From the NCBI GenBank assembly GCA_021767625.1, contig JAASTB010000160.1:1-5485 (forward strand): a stretch of 5,485 nt of DNA, written 5' to 3'. Of the stretch, positions 1-5,485 are shown in pieces. Both the position numbers and the translations under genes were made by a program. The notes under the pieces are model-generated. The model did no database searches. It worked only from the letters and a program-made list of their open reading frames with translations, and had not been told where the DNA came from. Position 1 is the first letter of the stretch, and every line of letters begins with the position of its first letter. Source of the stretch: Wenzhouxiangella sp. (lineage in GTDB: Bacteria > Pseudomonadota > Gammaproteobacteria > Xanthomonadales > Wenzhouxiangellaceae).

Positions 1-1
1 G

Positions 2-1762
2 ACGGTCATGTCGTCGAACCCGGAAGTCGACGCCGACATTCCGGCGATGATCGGCGCCTCGGCCGCGCTGTCGCTGTCGGGTTGCCCGTTCCAGGGCCCG
101 ATCGGCGGCGCCCGCGTCGGCTTCGTCGACGGCGAGTACGTGCTCAACCCGACCGCCACCCAGCTTGAGGAATCGCGTCTCAACCTGGTTGTCGCCGGCA
201 CGAAGGACGCCGTGCTGATGGTCGAATCCGAAGCCGACCAGCTCACCGAAGAGCAGATGCTCGGCGCGGTGACCTTCGGTCATGACCAGATGCAGACCGC
301 GATTGCGGCCATCGAGGAACTGACCGCCGAGGCCGGCAAGCCCAAGTGGGACTGGCAGCCGCCCGAAGCGCCGGAAGGCCTGGAAGACAAGGTCAAGGCC
401 GCGATTGGCGATGGTCTCGAGAAGGCCTACGACCTGACCGACAAGATGGAGCGCCGCGACGCCATCTCCGAAGTCAAGAATCGCGTCGTCGAGCAGCTCT
501 GCGACGAAGACGACGAGAGCGCGCCTTCGGCCGCCGACGTCTCGGACGCCTTCGGCAAGATCGAGAAGAACCTGGTTCGCGAGCGCATCCTGTCCGGCCA
601 GAACCGAATCGACGGTCGCGACCTGACCACCGTGCGCCCGCTCGACATGTCGGTCGGCTTCCTGCCGCGCACCCACGGCTCGGCCATCTTCACCCGCGGT
701 GAGACGCAGGCGATGTGCGTGGTCACGCTGGGCACCGGTCGCGATGCGCAGATCATCGACGCCATCGAGGGCGAGTACAAGGAGCCGTTCATGCTCCACT
801 ACAACTTCCCTCCGTACTGCGTCGGCGAGACCAGCCACATGCTGGCGCCCAAGCGCCGCGAAATCGGTCACGGCAAGCTGGCCAAGCGCGCGCTGTCGGC
901 CGTCGTGCCGCAGGGTGAGGAATTCCCCTACGTGCTGCGCCTGGTCTCCGAAGTGACCGAATCGAACGGCTCGAGCTCGATGGCCACCGTCTGCGGCGGC
1001 TCGCTCGCGCTGATGGACGCCGGGGTGCCGATCAAGGCGCCGGTGGCCGGTATCGCCATGGGCCTGATCAAGGACGGCGACCGCTTCGCCGTGCTGACCG
1101 ACATCCTGGGTGACGAGGACCACCTCGGCGACATGGACTTCAAGGTGGCCGGTTCCGCCGAGGGCGTGACCGCCCTGCAGATGGACATCAAGATCACCGG
1201 CATCACCAAGGAGATCATGGAAGTCGCCCTCAAGCAGGCCAACGCCGGCCGCGGCCACATTCTCGAGCAGATGAACAAGATCATCGAGAAGCCGCGCGAG
1301 GAAATGAGCGAGTACGCCCCGCGCCTGTTCACCATGAAGGTGCACCCGGACAAGATCCGCGACGTGATTGGCAAGGGTGGTGCGACCATCCGCCAGATCA
1401 CCGAAGAGACGGGTACCACCATCGACATCCAGGACGACGGCACGGTCACCATCGCCTCCGTCAATCAGGCGGCCGCTGACGACGCGCGCAAGCGCATCGA
1501 GCAGATTACCGCCGATGTCGAAGTGGGTGCCGTCTACGAGGGCACCGTCACCAAGATCATGAACTTCGGCGCTTTCGTGACGATCCTGCCGGGCAAGGAC
1601 GGTCTCGTCCACATCTCGCAGATCTCCGACAAGCGCGTCGAGAACGTCACCGACGAGCTGGCCGAAGGCGACAAGGTCAAGGTCAAGGTGCTCGAAGTCG
1701 ACAAGCAGGGCCGCATCCGCCTGAGCATGAAGGCGCTCAAGGAAGACGAAGGCGAGTCCTGA
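2..1762 (+). CDS. pnp: Polyribonucleotide nucleotidyltransferase (PNPase), 5' end outside window
   Basis: This is the 3'-to-5' phosphorolytic exoribonuclease of RNA turnover, normally a trimer and a degradosome partner. The frame is open to the left edge, so ATG at 8 is internal; aligned from memory with E. coli PNPase, that Met is near residue 116. Numbering from it, the end of the first RNase PH domain covers about 1-95, the helical linker 125-190, the second RNase PH domain 200-405, the KH domain 440-500 (with the IGKGG loop at 454-458) and the S1 domain 505-575. Catalytic residues are all present: the SNGSSSM loop with S323/S324 (E. coli S438/S439), D371, D377 and K379 (E. coli D486, D492, K494). 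The inferred full length of about 700 residues is normal, with only a short acidic tail after S1. No frameshift or damage is seen. The promoter and any autoregulatory leader are off the window. Confidence 0.97.
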   Translation, partial: TVMSSNPEVDADIPAMIGASAALSLSGCPFQGPIGGARVGFVDGEYVLNPTATQLEESRLNLVVAGTKDAVLMVESEADQLTEEQMLGAVTFGHDQMQTAIAAIEELTAEAGKPKWDWQPPEAPEGLEDKVKAAIGDGLEKAYDLTDKMERRDAISEVKNRVVEQLCDEDDESAPSAADVSDAFGKIEKNLVRERILSGQNRIDGRDLTTVRPLDMSVGFLPRTHGSAIFTRGETQAMCVVTLGTGRDAQIIDAIEGEYKEPFMLHYNFPPYCVGETSHMLAPKRREIGHGKLAKRALSAVVPQGEEFPYVLRLVSEVTESNGSSSMATVCGGSLALMDAGVPIKAPVAGIAMGLIKDGDRFAVLTDILGDEDHLGDMDFKVAGSAEGVTALQMDIKITGITKEIMEVALKQANAGRGHILEQMNKIIEKPREEMSEYAPRLFTMKVHPDKIRDVIGKGGATIRQITEETGTTIDIQDDGTVTIASVNQAAADDARKRIEQITADVEVGAVYEGTVTKIMNFGAFVTILPGKDGLVHISQISDKRVENVTDELAEGDKVKVKVLEVDKQGRIRLSMKALKEDEGES

Positions 1763-1772
1763 TCGAAGTCTG

Positions 1773-1799
1773 GCGACCGCTCGGACACCGGGCGGTTGC
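1773..1799 (+). terminator. GC-rich hairpin just after pnp, possible terminator or 3' stabiliser
   Basis: A 12-bp stem (1773-1784 pairing with 1788-1799) closes on the three-base loop ACA, with two G·U wobbles (1775/1797 and 1781/1791) and no bulge. It begins 10 bases after the pnp stop codon. No T-run follows, so it is not a classical intrinsic terminator. It may act as a 3'-end barrier to exonucleases or as part of a termination region. The pairing is read directly; the role is inferred. Confidence 0.5.
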
Positions 1800-1816
1800 T
1801 CAACGGAAAACCGGTT

Positions 1817-1903
1817 AACCGCAAAGCGCGCGAAGAACGCAAAGAAGCGATAATGGATGAGACTTCATTCATCACACTTTGCGCTCTTTGCGTCTTTGCG
1901 GTT
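1817..1903. repeat. Large imperfect palindrome of phased CGCAAAG heptamers
   Basis: The left arm is 1817-1844 and the right arm 1877-1903. The left arm reads AACCGCAAAG (1817-1826), an unpaired C at 1827, then 17 bases matching the right arm at 14 positions. Each arm carries three CGCAAAG-type heptamers at 8-9 base spacing: left at 1820, 1829 (degenerate CGCGAAG) and 1838; right, as the complement CTTTGCG, at 1877, 1886 and 1894. A smaller GATGA/TCATC pairing (1856-1860 with 1869-1873) lies in the centre. The right arm is followed by a T-rich stretch (1902-1910), so RNA from the plus strand could form a long hairpin plus U-rich tail and help end pnp transcription. From memory, similar CGCAAAG runs occur between genes in many unrelated bacteria. 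I know of no accepted name or function. Confidence 0.75.
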
Positions 1904-1951
1904 TCTCTTTTCCTGGGTTAGCTTTTTCGCCAGAACAGCCGAGGATTCTCC

Positions 1952-2341
1952 ATGGAATTGCTGATTCCCGTCTCGCCGGGTGAGCTGCTCGACAAGCTCT
2001 CCATTCTCGAGATCAAGCTCGAGCGTATCGACGACGAGGCCAAGCTCGCCAACGTGCGGCGCGAGCATGAACTGCTCTGGAGCGTTTGGCAGGACGCCGG
2101 GCTGGAGGACGGCGACATCGACGCCCTGCGCGGGCGCCTGCGCGAGGTCAATGAGGCCCTGTGGGAAATCGAGGACGCCATCCGCGAGGAAGAACGCGAC
2201 GGGCGTTTCGGCGACCACTTCGTTGAGCTGGCGCGTTCGGTCTATCTTCGCAACGACGAGCGCGCCGCGCTCAAGAAGCGGGTCAACGAGCACCTCGGCT
2301 CCGAGATCGTGGAAGAGAAGTCCTACAGCGACTACCGCTAG
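1952..2341 (+). CDS. DUF6165 family protein, function unknown
   Basis: This is a 129-residue soluble protein with no signal peptide or membrane segment. It resembles the DUF6165 family as I remember it: the N-terminal PVSPGELLDKLSILEIKLER block (residues 6-25), a central NEALWEIEDAIR segment (about 66-77), the ELARSVYLRNDERAALK block (about 92-108) and the C-terminal GSEIVEEKSY ending (about 115-125). The charged heptad-like pattern suggests an alpha-helical, possibly coiled-coil fold. The ATG start fits the family's N-terminus, and GAGGA at 1941-1945 gives a ribosome site 6 bases upstream. It lies 189 bases after pnp on the same strand, separated by two strong hairpins, so it is probably not simply co-translated with pnp. 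No biochemical role is known to me. Members are often seen near LPS or glycosyltransferase genes, which fits the GT9 gene two genes downstream, but that link is inference. Confidence 0.88.
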   Translation: MELLIPVSPGELLDKLSILEIKLERIDDEAKLANVRREHELLWSVWQDAGLEDGDIDALRGRLREVNEALWEIEDAIREEERDGRFGDHFVELARSVYLRNDERAALKKRVNEHLGSEIVEEKSYSDYR

Positions 2342-2397
2342 CAGACAGCGAAATCCATCGGAATTTCCCCCGCTTTTCGTGGTCTTGTTCCTGCCAG

Positions 2398-2420
2398 GGG
2401 AGTAGAATTGCTCCCGTTTT
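2398..2420 (+). terminator. Weak intrinsic-terminator-like hairpin after the DUF6165 gene
   Basis: A 7-bp stem (2398-2404 with 2409-2415, including one T·G wobble) closes on the loop GAAT and is followed by GTTTT. It lies 57 bases after the DUF6165 stop and 27 bases before the next start codon. The short stem and short T-run make it a modest candidate. It overlaps the -10-like hexamer TAGAAT (2403-2408), so the segment could instead be part of the promoter of the outer-membrane protein gene. Confidence 0.35.
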
Positions 2421-2435
2421 CCCAATAACAACAGC

Positions 2436-2440
2436 AGGGG
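2436..2440 (+). promoter_or_regulatory. Ribosome binding site of the OmpA/cadherin-like gene
   Basis: AGGGG lies 6 bases upstream of ATG 2447 and supports that start over the in-frame Met at codon 6. Starting at 2447 also gives a complete signal peptide with the basic residues R3 and K4. Confidence 0.6.
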
Positions 2441-2446
2441 CGGTCG

Positions 2447-4795
2447 ATGATTCGCAAACTGATGCTTTCTCTGGTGCTTGCCCAGAGCCTCGCCACCGTG
2501 GCCGTGGCCCAGGTCGACGACGGGGAAGAGCCCCGGACCCAGGCCGGCACGCCGACTTTCCACTTCATCGGTGATCGTTACCGCATCGGCATCGGGCTCG
2601 ACAGCGAGTTCGACGTCGTCGGCGAGTTCCAGGCCGCGCTCTACGAGTCGCAGCGCTCGAGCTTCATCGGCGACGGCTGGCTGGGTAGCGAGGGCGCCGG
2701 CGGCGTCAAGCTCAACTACCACTGGCTGATCAACGAGACCGCCGAGGAAGGCCCCGACGGGCCGGTCTACACCGACGGCAACGTGGCCAAGCTGTTCATC
2801 GCGGCCGACCAGAACCAGTTCGAGGACCGCAAGCTGACCTTCGGCGCCGGTTGGGAAGGCCGAAGCTGGGCTTTTTCGGGCTACGGCATGACGGCGCTTT
2901 CCGACGAACGCCTGGTCGATCGCGCCACCACCATCGAGGAGATGCTGGTCACCGGTGAAATCGAAGGCCGGGACTTCTCCCGCGTGGACACGATCGAGAC
3001 CGTCACCGAGTGGTTCGAAGAGCCCTACGAGTGGGGTCTTGGCCTGCGCGCCGAGCGCTTTTTCGACAATCCCCTGATCCGCCTGCGCGGCGGACTCGAT
3101 TACGAGGAAGGCGATTACAGTTCCTCGCAGACGACCGCCTCGCTTTCGCTGGACAAGCACTTCCGCAATTCGCCTCACAGCCTGAGCCTGCGCACCAGCT
3201 ACGCGTACAAGGACGGCGACTTCGTGGTCGACGACAACGACCTGCGCGGCAGTATCGTCTACAGTTTCAGCTTCGGCGGCTCCGAGAGTTCCTTCCGCCC
3301 CTCCCGCCAGTACCGCGACGTGGAAGTCGAGGTGCCGGGGGAATCGCGCACCGAGGAACGCATGATCGTCAACGAGGTCACGCTCACCGATCGCACGACC
3401 TTCGATTTCGACAGCTCGGTTCTCAAGCCCGCGGCCGAGAATACGCTCGACGAGATCCTTGCGGTGGTCGACGACGGCGGCCTGGTCGGCGACATCCAGA
3501 TCGTCGGTCATACCTGCAACATCGGCACCGAGGAATACAACCAGGGCCTGAGCGAGCGACGGGCCCGCTCGGTCGTCGAATACCTGACCTCGCGCGGCGT
3601 CGAGGCCGGCCGGATCGACTGGCGCGGTGAAGGCGAGACCGAGCCGCGCTTTCCCAACGACAGCCCCGAGAACCGCTCGAAGAACCGCCGCGTCGAGATC
3701 AGCTTCGTGACCGAGCGCTCGAGCACCGAAACCGTGACCGTCGGCCCGGATGAGCCGGCCACCGAAATTCGCCAGGTCGAGGTGCCGGTCGAAGCGCCCT
3801 GGATCCGTCGTGCCCTGCGCAACCCGGTCCGCCACAAGCGCATCGTGGACTACTACCGCTACCAGGAAAGCACGGCGACGGTCACCGAAGGCGAGATCGA
3901 GTTCGCCAACGAAGCGCCGCAGGCAGGCAACGACCAGTACACGGTCGATACCGACTCCACCGACAACGCGCTCGACGTCCTCGCCAACGACAGCGATGCC
4001 GACGGCGACAGCCTCACGATCGTGAGCGTGACCCAGCCGGCCAACGGCCAGGCTTCGGCCAGCGGCGGCCAGGTGCTCTACACGCCGAACTCGGGCTTCA
4101 CCGGAACCGACAGCTTCAGCTACACGGTGGAGGACGGTTTCGGCGGGGAGGCCAGCGCGACGGTGACCGTGACCGTCCAGTCGCCCAACCAGCCGCCCGT
4201 GGTGGGCGACCTGACCGCCGCGACGCTGCGCAACCAGCCGGTCGACATCGACGTGCTCGCATCCGCCAGCGATCCCGACGGCGACTCACTCGGCATCGCC
4301 GGATTCACGCAACCGGACAACGGCACCGTCACGCAGTCCGGCGACGTGCTGCGCTACCTCCCGAACGACGAGTTCGTCGGTAGCGACAGCTTCACCTACA
4401 CGATCAGCGACGGTCAGGGTGGCGAGGCGACGGGCACGGTCATTGTCGATGTCGCCTTCGCCAATCGCGCCCCGGTAGCCAACCCGGACCAGGCCTCCAC
4501 GACGATCGGCCAGGCCGTGACGGTCGACGTGCTGGCCAATGACTTCGATCCCGACGGTGACCCGCTGGAAATCGTTTCGGTCGAGCAGTGGTACGGCCGT
4601 CCGGCGGAGTTCACGGTCAACGGTGACGGTACGATCACCTTCCGGGTCAGTGACTCCTGCAATGGCCGCAATCGCTTCACCTACACGATCAGCGATCCCT
4701 CGGGTGCTACCGCCTCGGCCAACGTGGAGGTCACGCGGCTGAACGAAGAGGGTGGTTCGTCGACGCAATCCGACCTGGACTGCGACAACTGGTAA
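2447..4795 (+). CDS. Secreted outer-membrane protein: beta-barrel, OmpA-like domain and three cadherin/Ig-like repeats
   Basis: The protein has 782 residues. Residues 1-21 form a Sec signal peptide (R3-K4, hydrophobic core, AVA before Q22). Residues 38-276 are rich in alternating polar/aromatic strands and end in the beta-signal-like strand SIVYSFSF, suggesting an outer-membrane barrel. An OmpA_C-type peptidoglycan-binding domain follows (about 308-420), with FDFDSSVLKP at 319-328, NQGLSERRARSV at 365-376 and NRRVEIS at 413-419. The usual diaminopimelate-binding Arg is R372, but the partner Asp (E. coli OmpA D271) is C357. A Thr/Glu/Pro-rich linker then a basic segment (421-487) leads to three cadherin-like/Ig-like repeats starting at N488, N581 and N673, each with an acidic DxDGD-type calcium-site motif (about 515-521, 608-613, 699-705). 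A short tail ends in CDNW. It probably links the outer membrane to peptidoglycan; the role of the repeats (adhesion or periplasmic scaffold) is unknown. The downstream gene is convergent. Confidence 0.88.
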   Translation: MIRKLMLSLVLAQSLATVAVAQVDDGEEPRTQAGTPTFHFIGDRYRIGIGLDSEFDVVGEFQAALYESQRSSFIGDGWLGSEGAGGVKLNYHWLINETAEEGPDGPVYTDGNVAKLFIAADQNQFEDRKLTFGAGWEGRSWAFSGYGMTALSDERLVDRATTIEEMLVTGEIEGRDFSRVDTIETVTEWFEEPYEWGLGLRAERFFDNPLIRLRGGLDYEEGDYSSSQTTASLSLDKHFRNSPHSLSLRTSYAYKDGDFVVDDNDLRGSIVYSFSFGGSESSFRPSRQYRDVEVEVPGESRTEERMIVNEVTLTDRTTFDFDSSVLKPAAENTLDEILAVVDDGGLVGDIQIVGHTCNIGTEEYNQGLSERRARSVVEYLTSRGVEAGRIDWRGEGETEPRFPNDSPENRSKNRRVEISFVTERSSTETVTVGPDEPATEIRQVEVPVEAPWIRRALRNPVRHKRIVDYYRYQESTATVTEGEIEFANEAPQAGNDQYTVDTDSTDNALDVLANDSDADGDSLTIVSVTQPANGQASASGGQVLYTPNSGFTGTDSFSYTVEDGFGGEASATVTVTVQSPNQPPVVGDLTAATLRNQPVDIDVLASASDPDGDSLGIAGFTQPDNGTVTQSGDVLRYLPNDEFVGSDSFTYTISDGQGGEATGTVIVDVAFANRAPVANPDQASTTIGQAVTVDVLANDFDPDGDPLEIVSVEQWYGRPAEFTVNGDGTITFRVSDSCNGRNRFTYTISDPSGATASANVEVTRLNEEGGSSTQSDLDCDNW
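4389..4410 (+). repeat. Exact 22-bp direct repeat, first copy
   Basis: These 22 bases, which encode FTYTISD and its flanks in cadherin-like unit 2, recur without mismatch at 4674-4695 in unit 3. The two copies are 285 bases apart and in the same reading frame. This is the longest exact match I noticed between the units. Confidence 0.85.
4674..4695 (+). repeat. Exact 22-bp direct repeat, second copy
   Basis: This is the copy in cadherin-like unit 3, identical to 4389-4410. Recombination between the two would delete 285 bases (95 codons) in frame, removing about one domain. Confidence 0.85.
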
Positions 4796-4806
4796 TCGGC
4801 GGCAGA

Positions 4807-4829
4807 TCAGGCGCCCAGCAGGGGCCTGA
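4807..4829. terminator. Hairpin at the convergent gene ends
   Basis: TCAGGC (4807-4812) pairs with GCCTGA (4824-4829) and CCC (4814-4816) with GGG (4821-4823), leaving G4813 bulged and a loop AGCA. This makes 9 base pairs. It starts 11 bases after the outer-membrane protein stop and includes the stop codon of the opposing glycosyltransferase gene. Neither strand has a T-run after it, so a terminator role is only possible. Confidence 0.35.
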
Positions 4830-5485
4830 GTCTCTCGATGACCATCTCCGGGGTGATGAGCGCCATCACCCCGGGGCGCTCCAGTCGCTTGCCCCAGCGC
4901 AGTTTTTCCGGTTCGCGGCCTGCGAACCGGCGGGCTGCATCCGGGAAGCGGTCCACGCTGTGCTCCAGGTTGTTGACGGGCCCTGATCGCCGGGCCCAGG
5001 TCGCGGCGTAAAGGCCGACAACGGGCGTTCCCATAGCGTCGGCGAAATGCGCCGGGCCGGAGTCCGGTGCGACCACGCAAGCAGCTCGCTCGAACATTGC
5101 CAAGGCCTGCTTGATCGTGTCGCGCCCGATCAGGTTGAGTACGGGATTGCGGGCCTGTGCCTCGATGGCTCGGCCCAGTTCCTGTTCCGCCGGTCCCGGT
5201 CCGCCCATCAGGATCACGGGGCGTCCCGTCTCATCCGCGATCCAGTCGGCCACGGCGGCGTAGCCTTCCGCATTCCAGTTGCGCCCGGAATGGCTTGAAG
5301 CCGGGCTGATGATCACGGCGCGTCGCGCCTCGGGTTGATACTGCCGTGCGAAAGCGCGGGCTTCCTCGGGCACGGGCAGGCGCCGGTCGATGCCCTCGGT
5401 GGGCAAGCCCAGGTAACGGGCGAACTCCAGGAAAGCGTGCACCTGATGCTGGAACGAGACGGAGCGGATCCGCTCGTTGATGACC
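4807..5485 (-). CDS. Glycosyltransferase family 9 (ADP-heptose:LPS heptosyltransferase-like), N-terminal part outside window
   Basis: The minus-strand frame is open to the right edge, so only the C-terminal 226 or so residues are present; a full enzyme would be about 320-360. It matches the GT9 C-terminal nucleotide-sugar-binding Rossmann domain: an IISPASSHSGRNW block (around 5275-5315), a VILMGGPGPAEQ strand-loop (around 5190-5225), and VVAPDSGPAHFADAMGTPVVGLY (around 5010-5075), the hallmark D-[ST]-G-x-x-H motif. Asp (5062-5064) and His (5047-5049) correspond to E. coli WaaC D261 and H266; the WaaC K192 position is Arg (5281-5283). The family transfers heptose from ADP-heptose to the LPS inner core at the cytoplasmic face of the inner membrane. 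The exact acceptor (heptosyltransferase I, II or another) cannot be told. The GTG at 5440-5442 is not the start, because coding continues upstream with INERIRSVSFQHQ. Confidence 0.9.
   Translation of the reverse strand, partial: VINERIRSVSFQHQVHAFLEFARYLGLPTEGIDRRLPVPEEARAFARQYQPEARRAVIISPASSHSGRNWNAEGYAAVADWIADETGRPVILMGGPGPAEQELGRAIEAQARNPVLNLIGRDTIKQALAMFERAACVVAPDSGPAHFADAMGTPVVGLYAATWARRSGPVNNLEHSVDRFPDAARRFAGREPEKLRWGKRLERPGVMALITPEMVIERLRPLLGA
4848..4874. repeat. Perfect 11-bp inverted repeat inside the 3' end of the GT9 gene
   Basis: CCGGGGTGATG (4848-4858) and CATCACCCCGG (4864-4874) are exact reverse complements around a 5-base spacer. The element is in the coding sequence about 40 bases from the GT9 stop codon and about 50 bases past the end of the opposing gene. 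It would form a very stable hairpin in RNA from either strand; no T-run follows on either. It could serve as a transcription-end barrier for the convergent pair, or may simply be a by-product of the codons for RPGVMALITPE. Confidence 0.6.

Larger units (their letters stand above)
3908..4738 (+). repeat. Three tandem cadherin/Ig-like domain repeats within the outer-membrane protein
   Basis: The units are at 3908-4177, 4187-4456 and 4463-4738, with spacings of 93 and 92 codons. Each opens with an N-x-x-P motif, has a VDVLANDxDxDGD-like block about 20 residues in, and closes with an F(S/T)YT(V/I)(S/E)D strand and a terminal valine/threonine-rich strand. The pattern is that of the bacterial cadherin-like, VCBS-like tandem repeats of large surface proteins. 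Unit 2 has VLASASDPDGD in place of VLANDSDPDGD. Unit 3 has lost the usual YTPNxGFxGxDSF strand, which is replaced by FRVSDSCNGRNRF. Confidence 0.88.

Noticed and set aside
8..10. ATG as the pnp start codon
   Set aside because: The frame is open to base 2 and reads T-V before this Met, matching the interior of PNPase (DTVMSxNP); the first 115 or so residues are outside the window.
928..1464. 178-residue open frame on the minus strand
   Set aside because: It lies wholly within the strongly conserved PNPase coding sequence and resembles no family.
1849..1854. GATAAT as a -10 box for the DUF6165 gene
   Set aside because: It lies within the palindrome loop and has no reasonable -35 at the right distance.
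2385..2408. Promoter made of TTGTTC (2385-2390) and TAGAAT (2403-2408)
   Set aside because: The spacer is only 12 bases and no better -35 hexamer lies at 16-18 bases, so I do not call it as a promoter.
1865..3835. 656-residue open frame on the minus strand
   Set aside because: It is antisense to the DUF6165 gene and the outer-membrane protein gene and crosses both intergenic gaps. It has no recognisable family, and long antisense frames are expected in such GC-rich coding DNA.
4286..5080. 264-residue open frame on the minus strand
   Set aside because: It overlaps two well-supported genes in other frames and has low-complexity Arg/Gly-rich composition typical of an out-of-frame reading.
5440..5442. 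GTG as start of the GT9 gene
   Set aside because: Coding continues upstream without a stop to the right edge, and the N-terminal half of the enzyme would be missing.
1..5485. CRISPR arrays, tRNAs, rRNAs, insertion sequences or phage genes
   Set aside because: No regularly spaced direct repeats, tRNA cloverleaf, transposase or integrase motif was seen on either strand.

Overview
The window is a high-GC, gene-dense stretch of bacterial chromosome. The 5'-truncated PNPase closely matches gammaproteobacterial PNPase as I remember it from E. coli. Its neighbours are a DUF6165 protein, an outer-membrane OmpA-type protein and an ADP-heptose-type glycosyltransferase, so a Gram-negative gammaproteobacterium of a Xanthomonadales/Chromatiales/Wenzhouxiangella-like type is the best guess. 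That placement is inference from protein resemblance, not from a search.

Layout, left to right. (1) The 3' part of pnp, plus strand, to 1762; about 115 N-terminal residues lie outside the window. (2) A 189-base gap with two structured elements: a 12-bp GC-rich hairpin at 1773-1799, and a large imperfect palindrome at 1817-1903 built from phased CGCAAAG heptamers. (3) A small DUF6165 gene, plus strand, 1952-2341. (4) A 105-base gap with a terminator-like hairpin that overlaps a possible -10 box. (5) A 782-residue secreted outer-membrane protein, plus strand, 2447-4795. It has a signal peptide, a predicted beta-barrel ending in a beta-signal-like strand, an OmpA-like peptidoglycan-binding domain, and three cadherin/Ig-like repeats of about 92 residues. 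(6) A glycosyltransferase family 9 gene, minus strand, converging on the previous gene with only 11 bases between the stop codons and running off the right edge.

PNPase is RNA-turnover housekeeping. The DUF6165 protein and the GT9 enzyme may both relate to cell-surface glycan or LPS synthesis, and the OmpA/cadherin-like protein is an envelope protein, so the right two-thirds has a cell-envelope flavour. No mobile element, CRISPR array, tRNA or rRNA is visible. The most unusual points are the domain order of the 782-residue protein, the cysteine in place of the usual peptidoglycan-binding aspartate in its OmpA domain, and the CGCAAAG palindrome. None of these amounts to a demonstrated new system.
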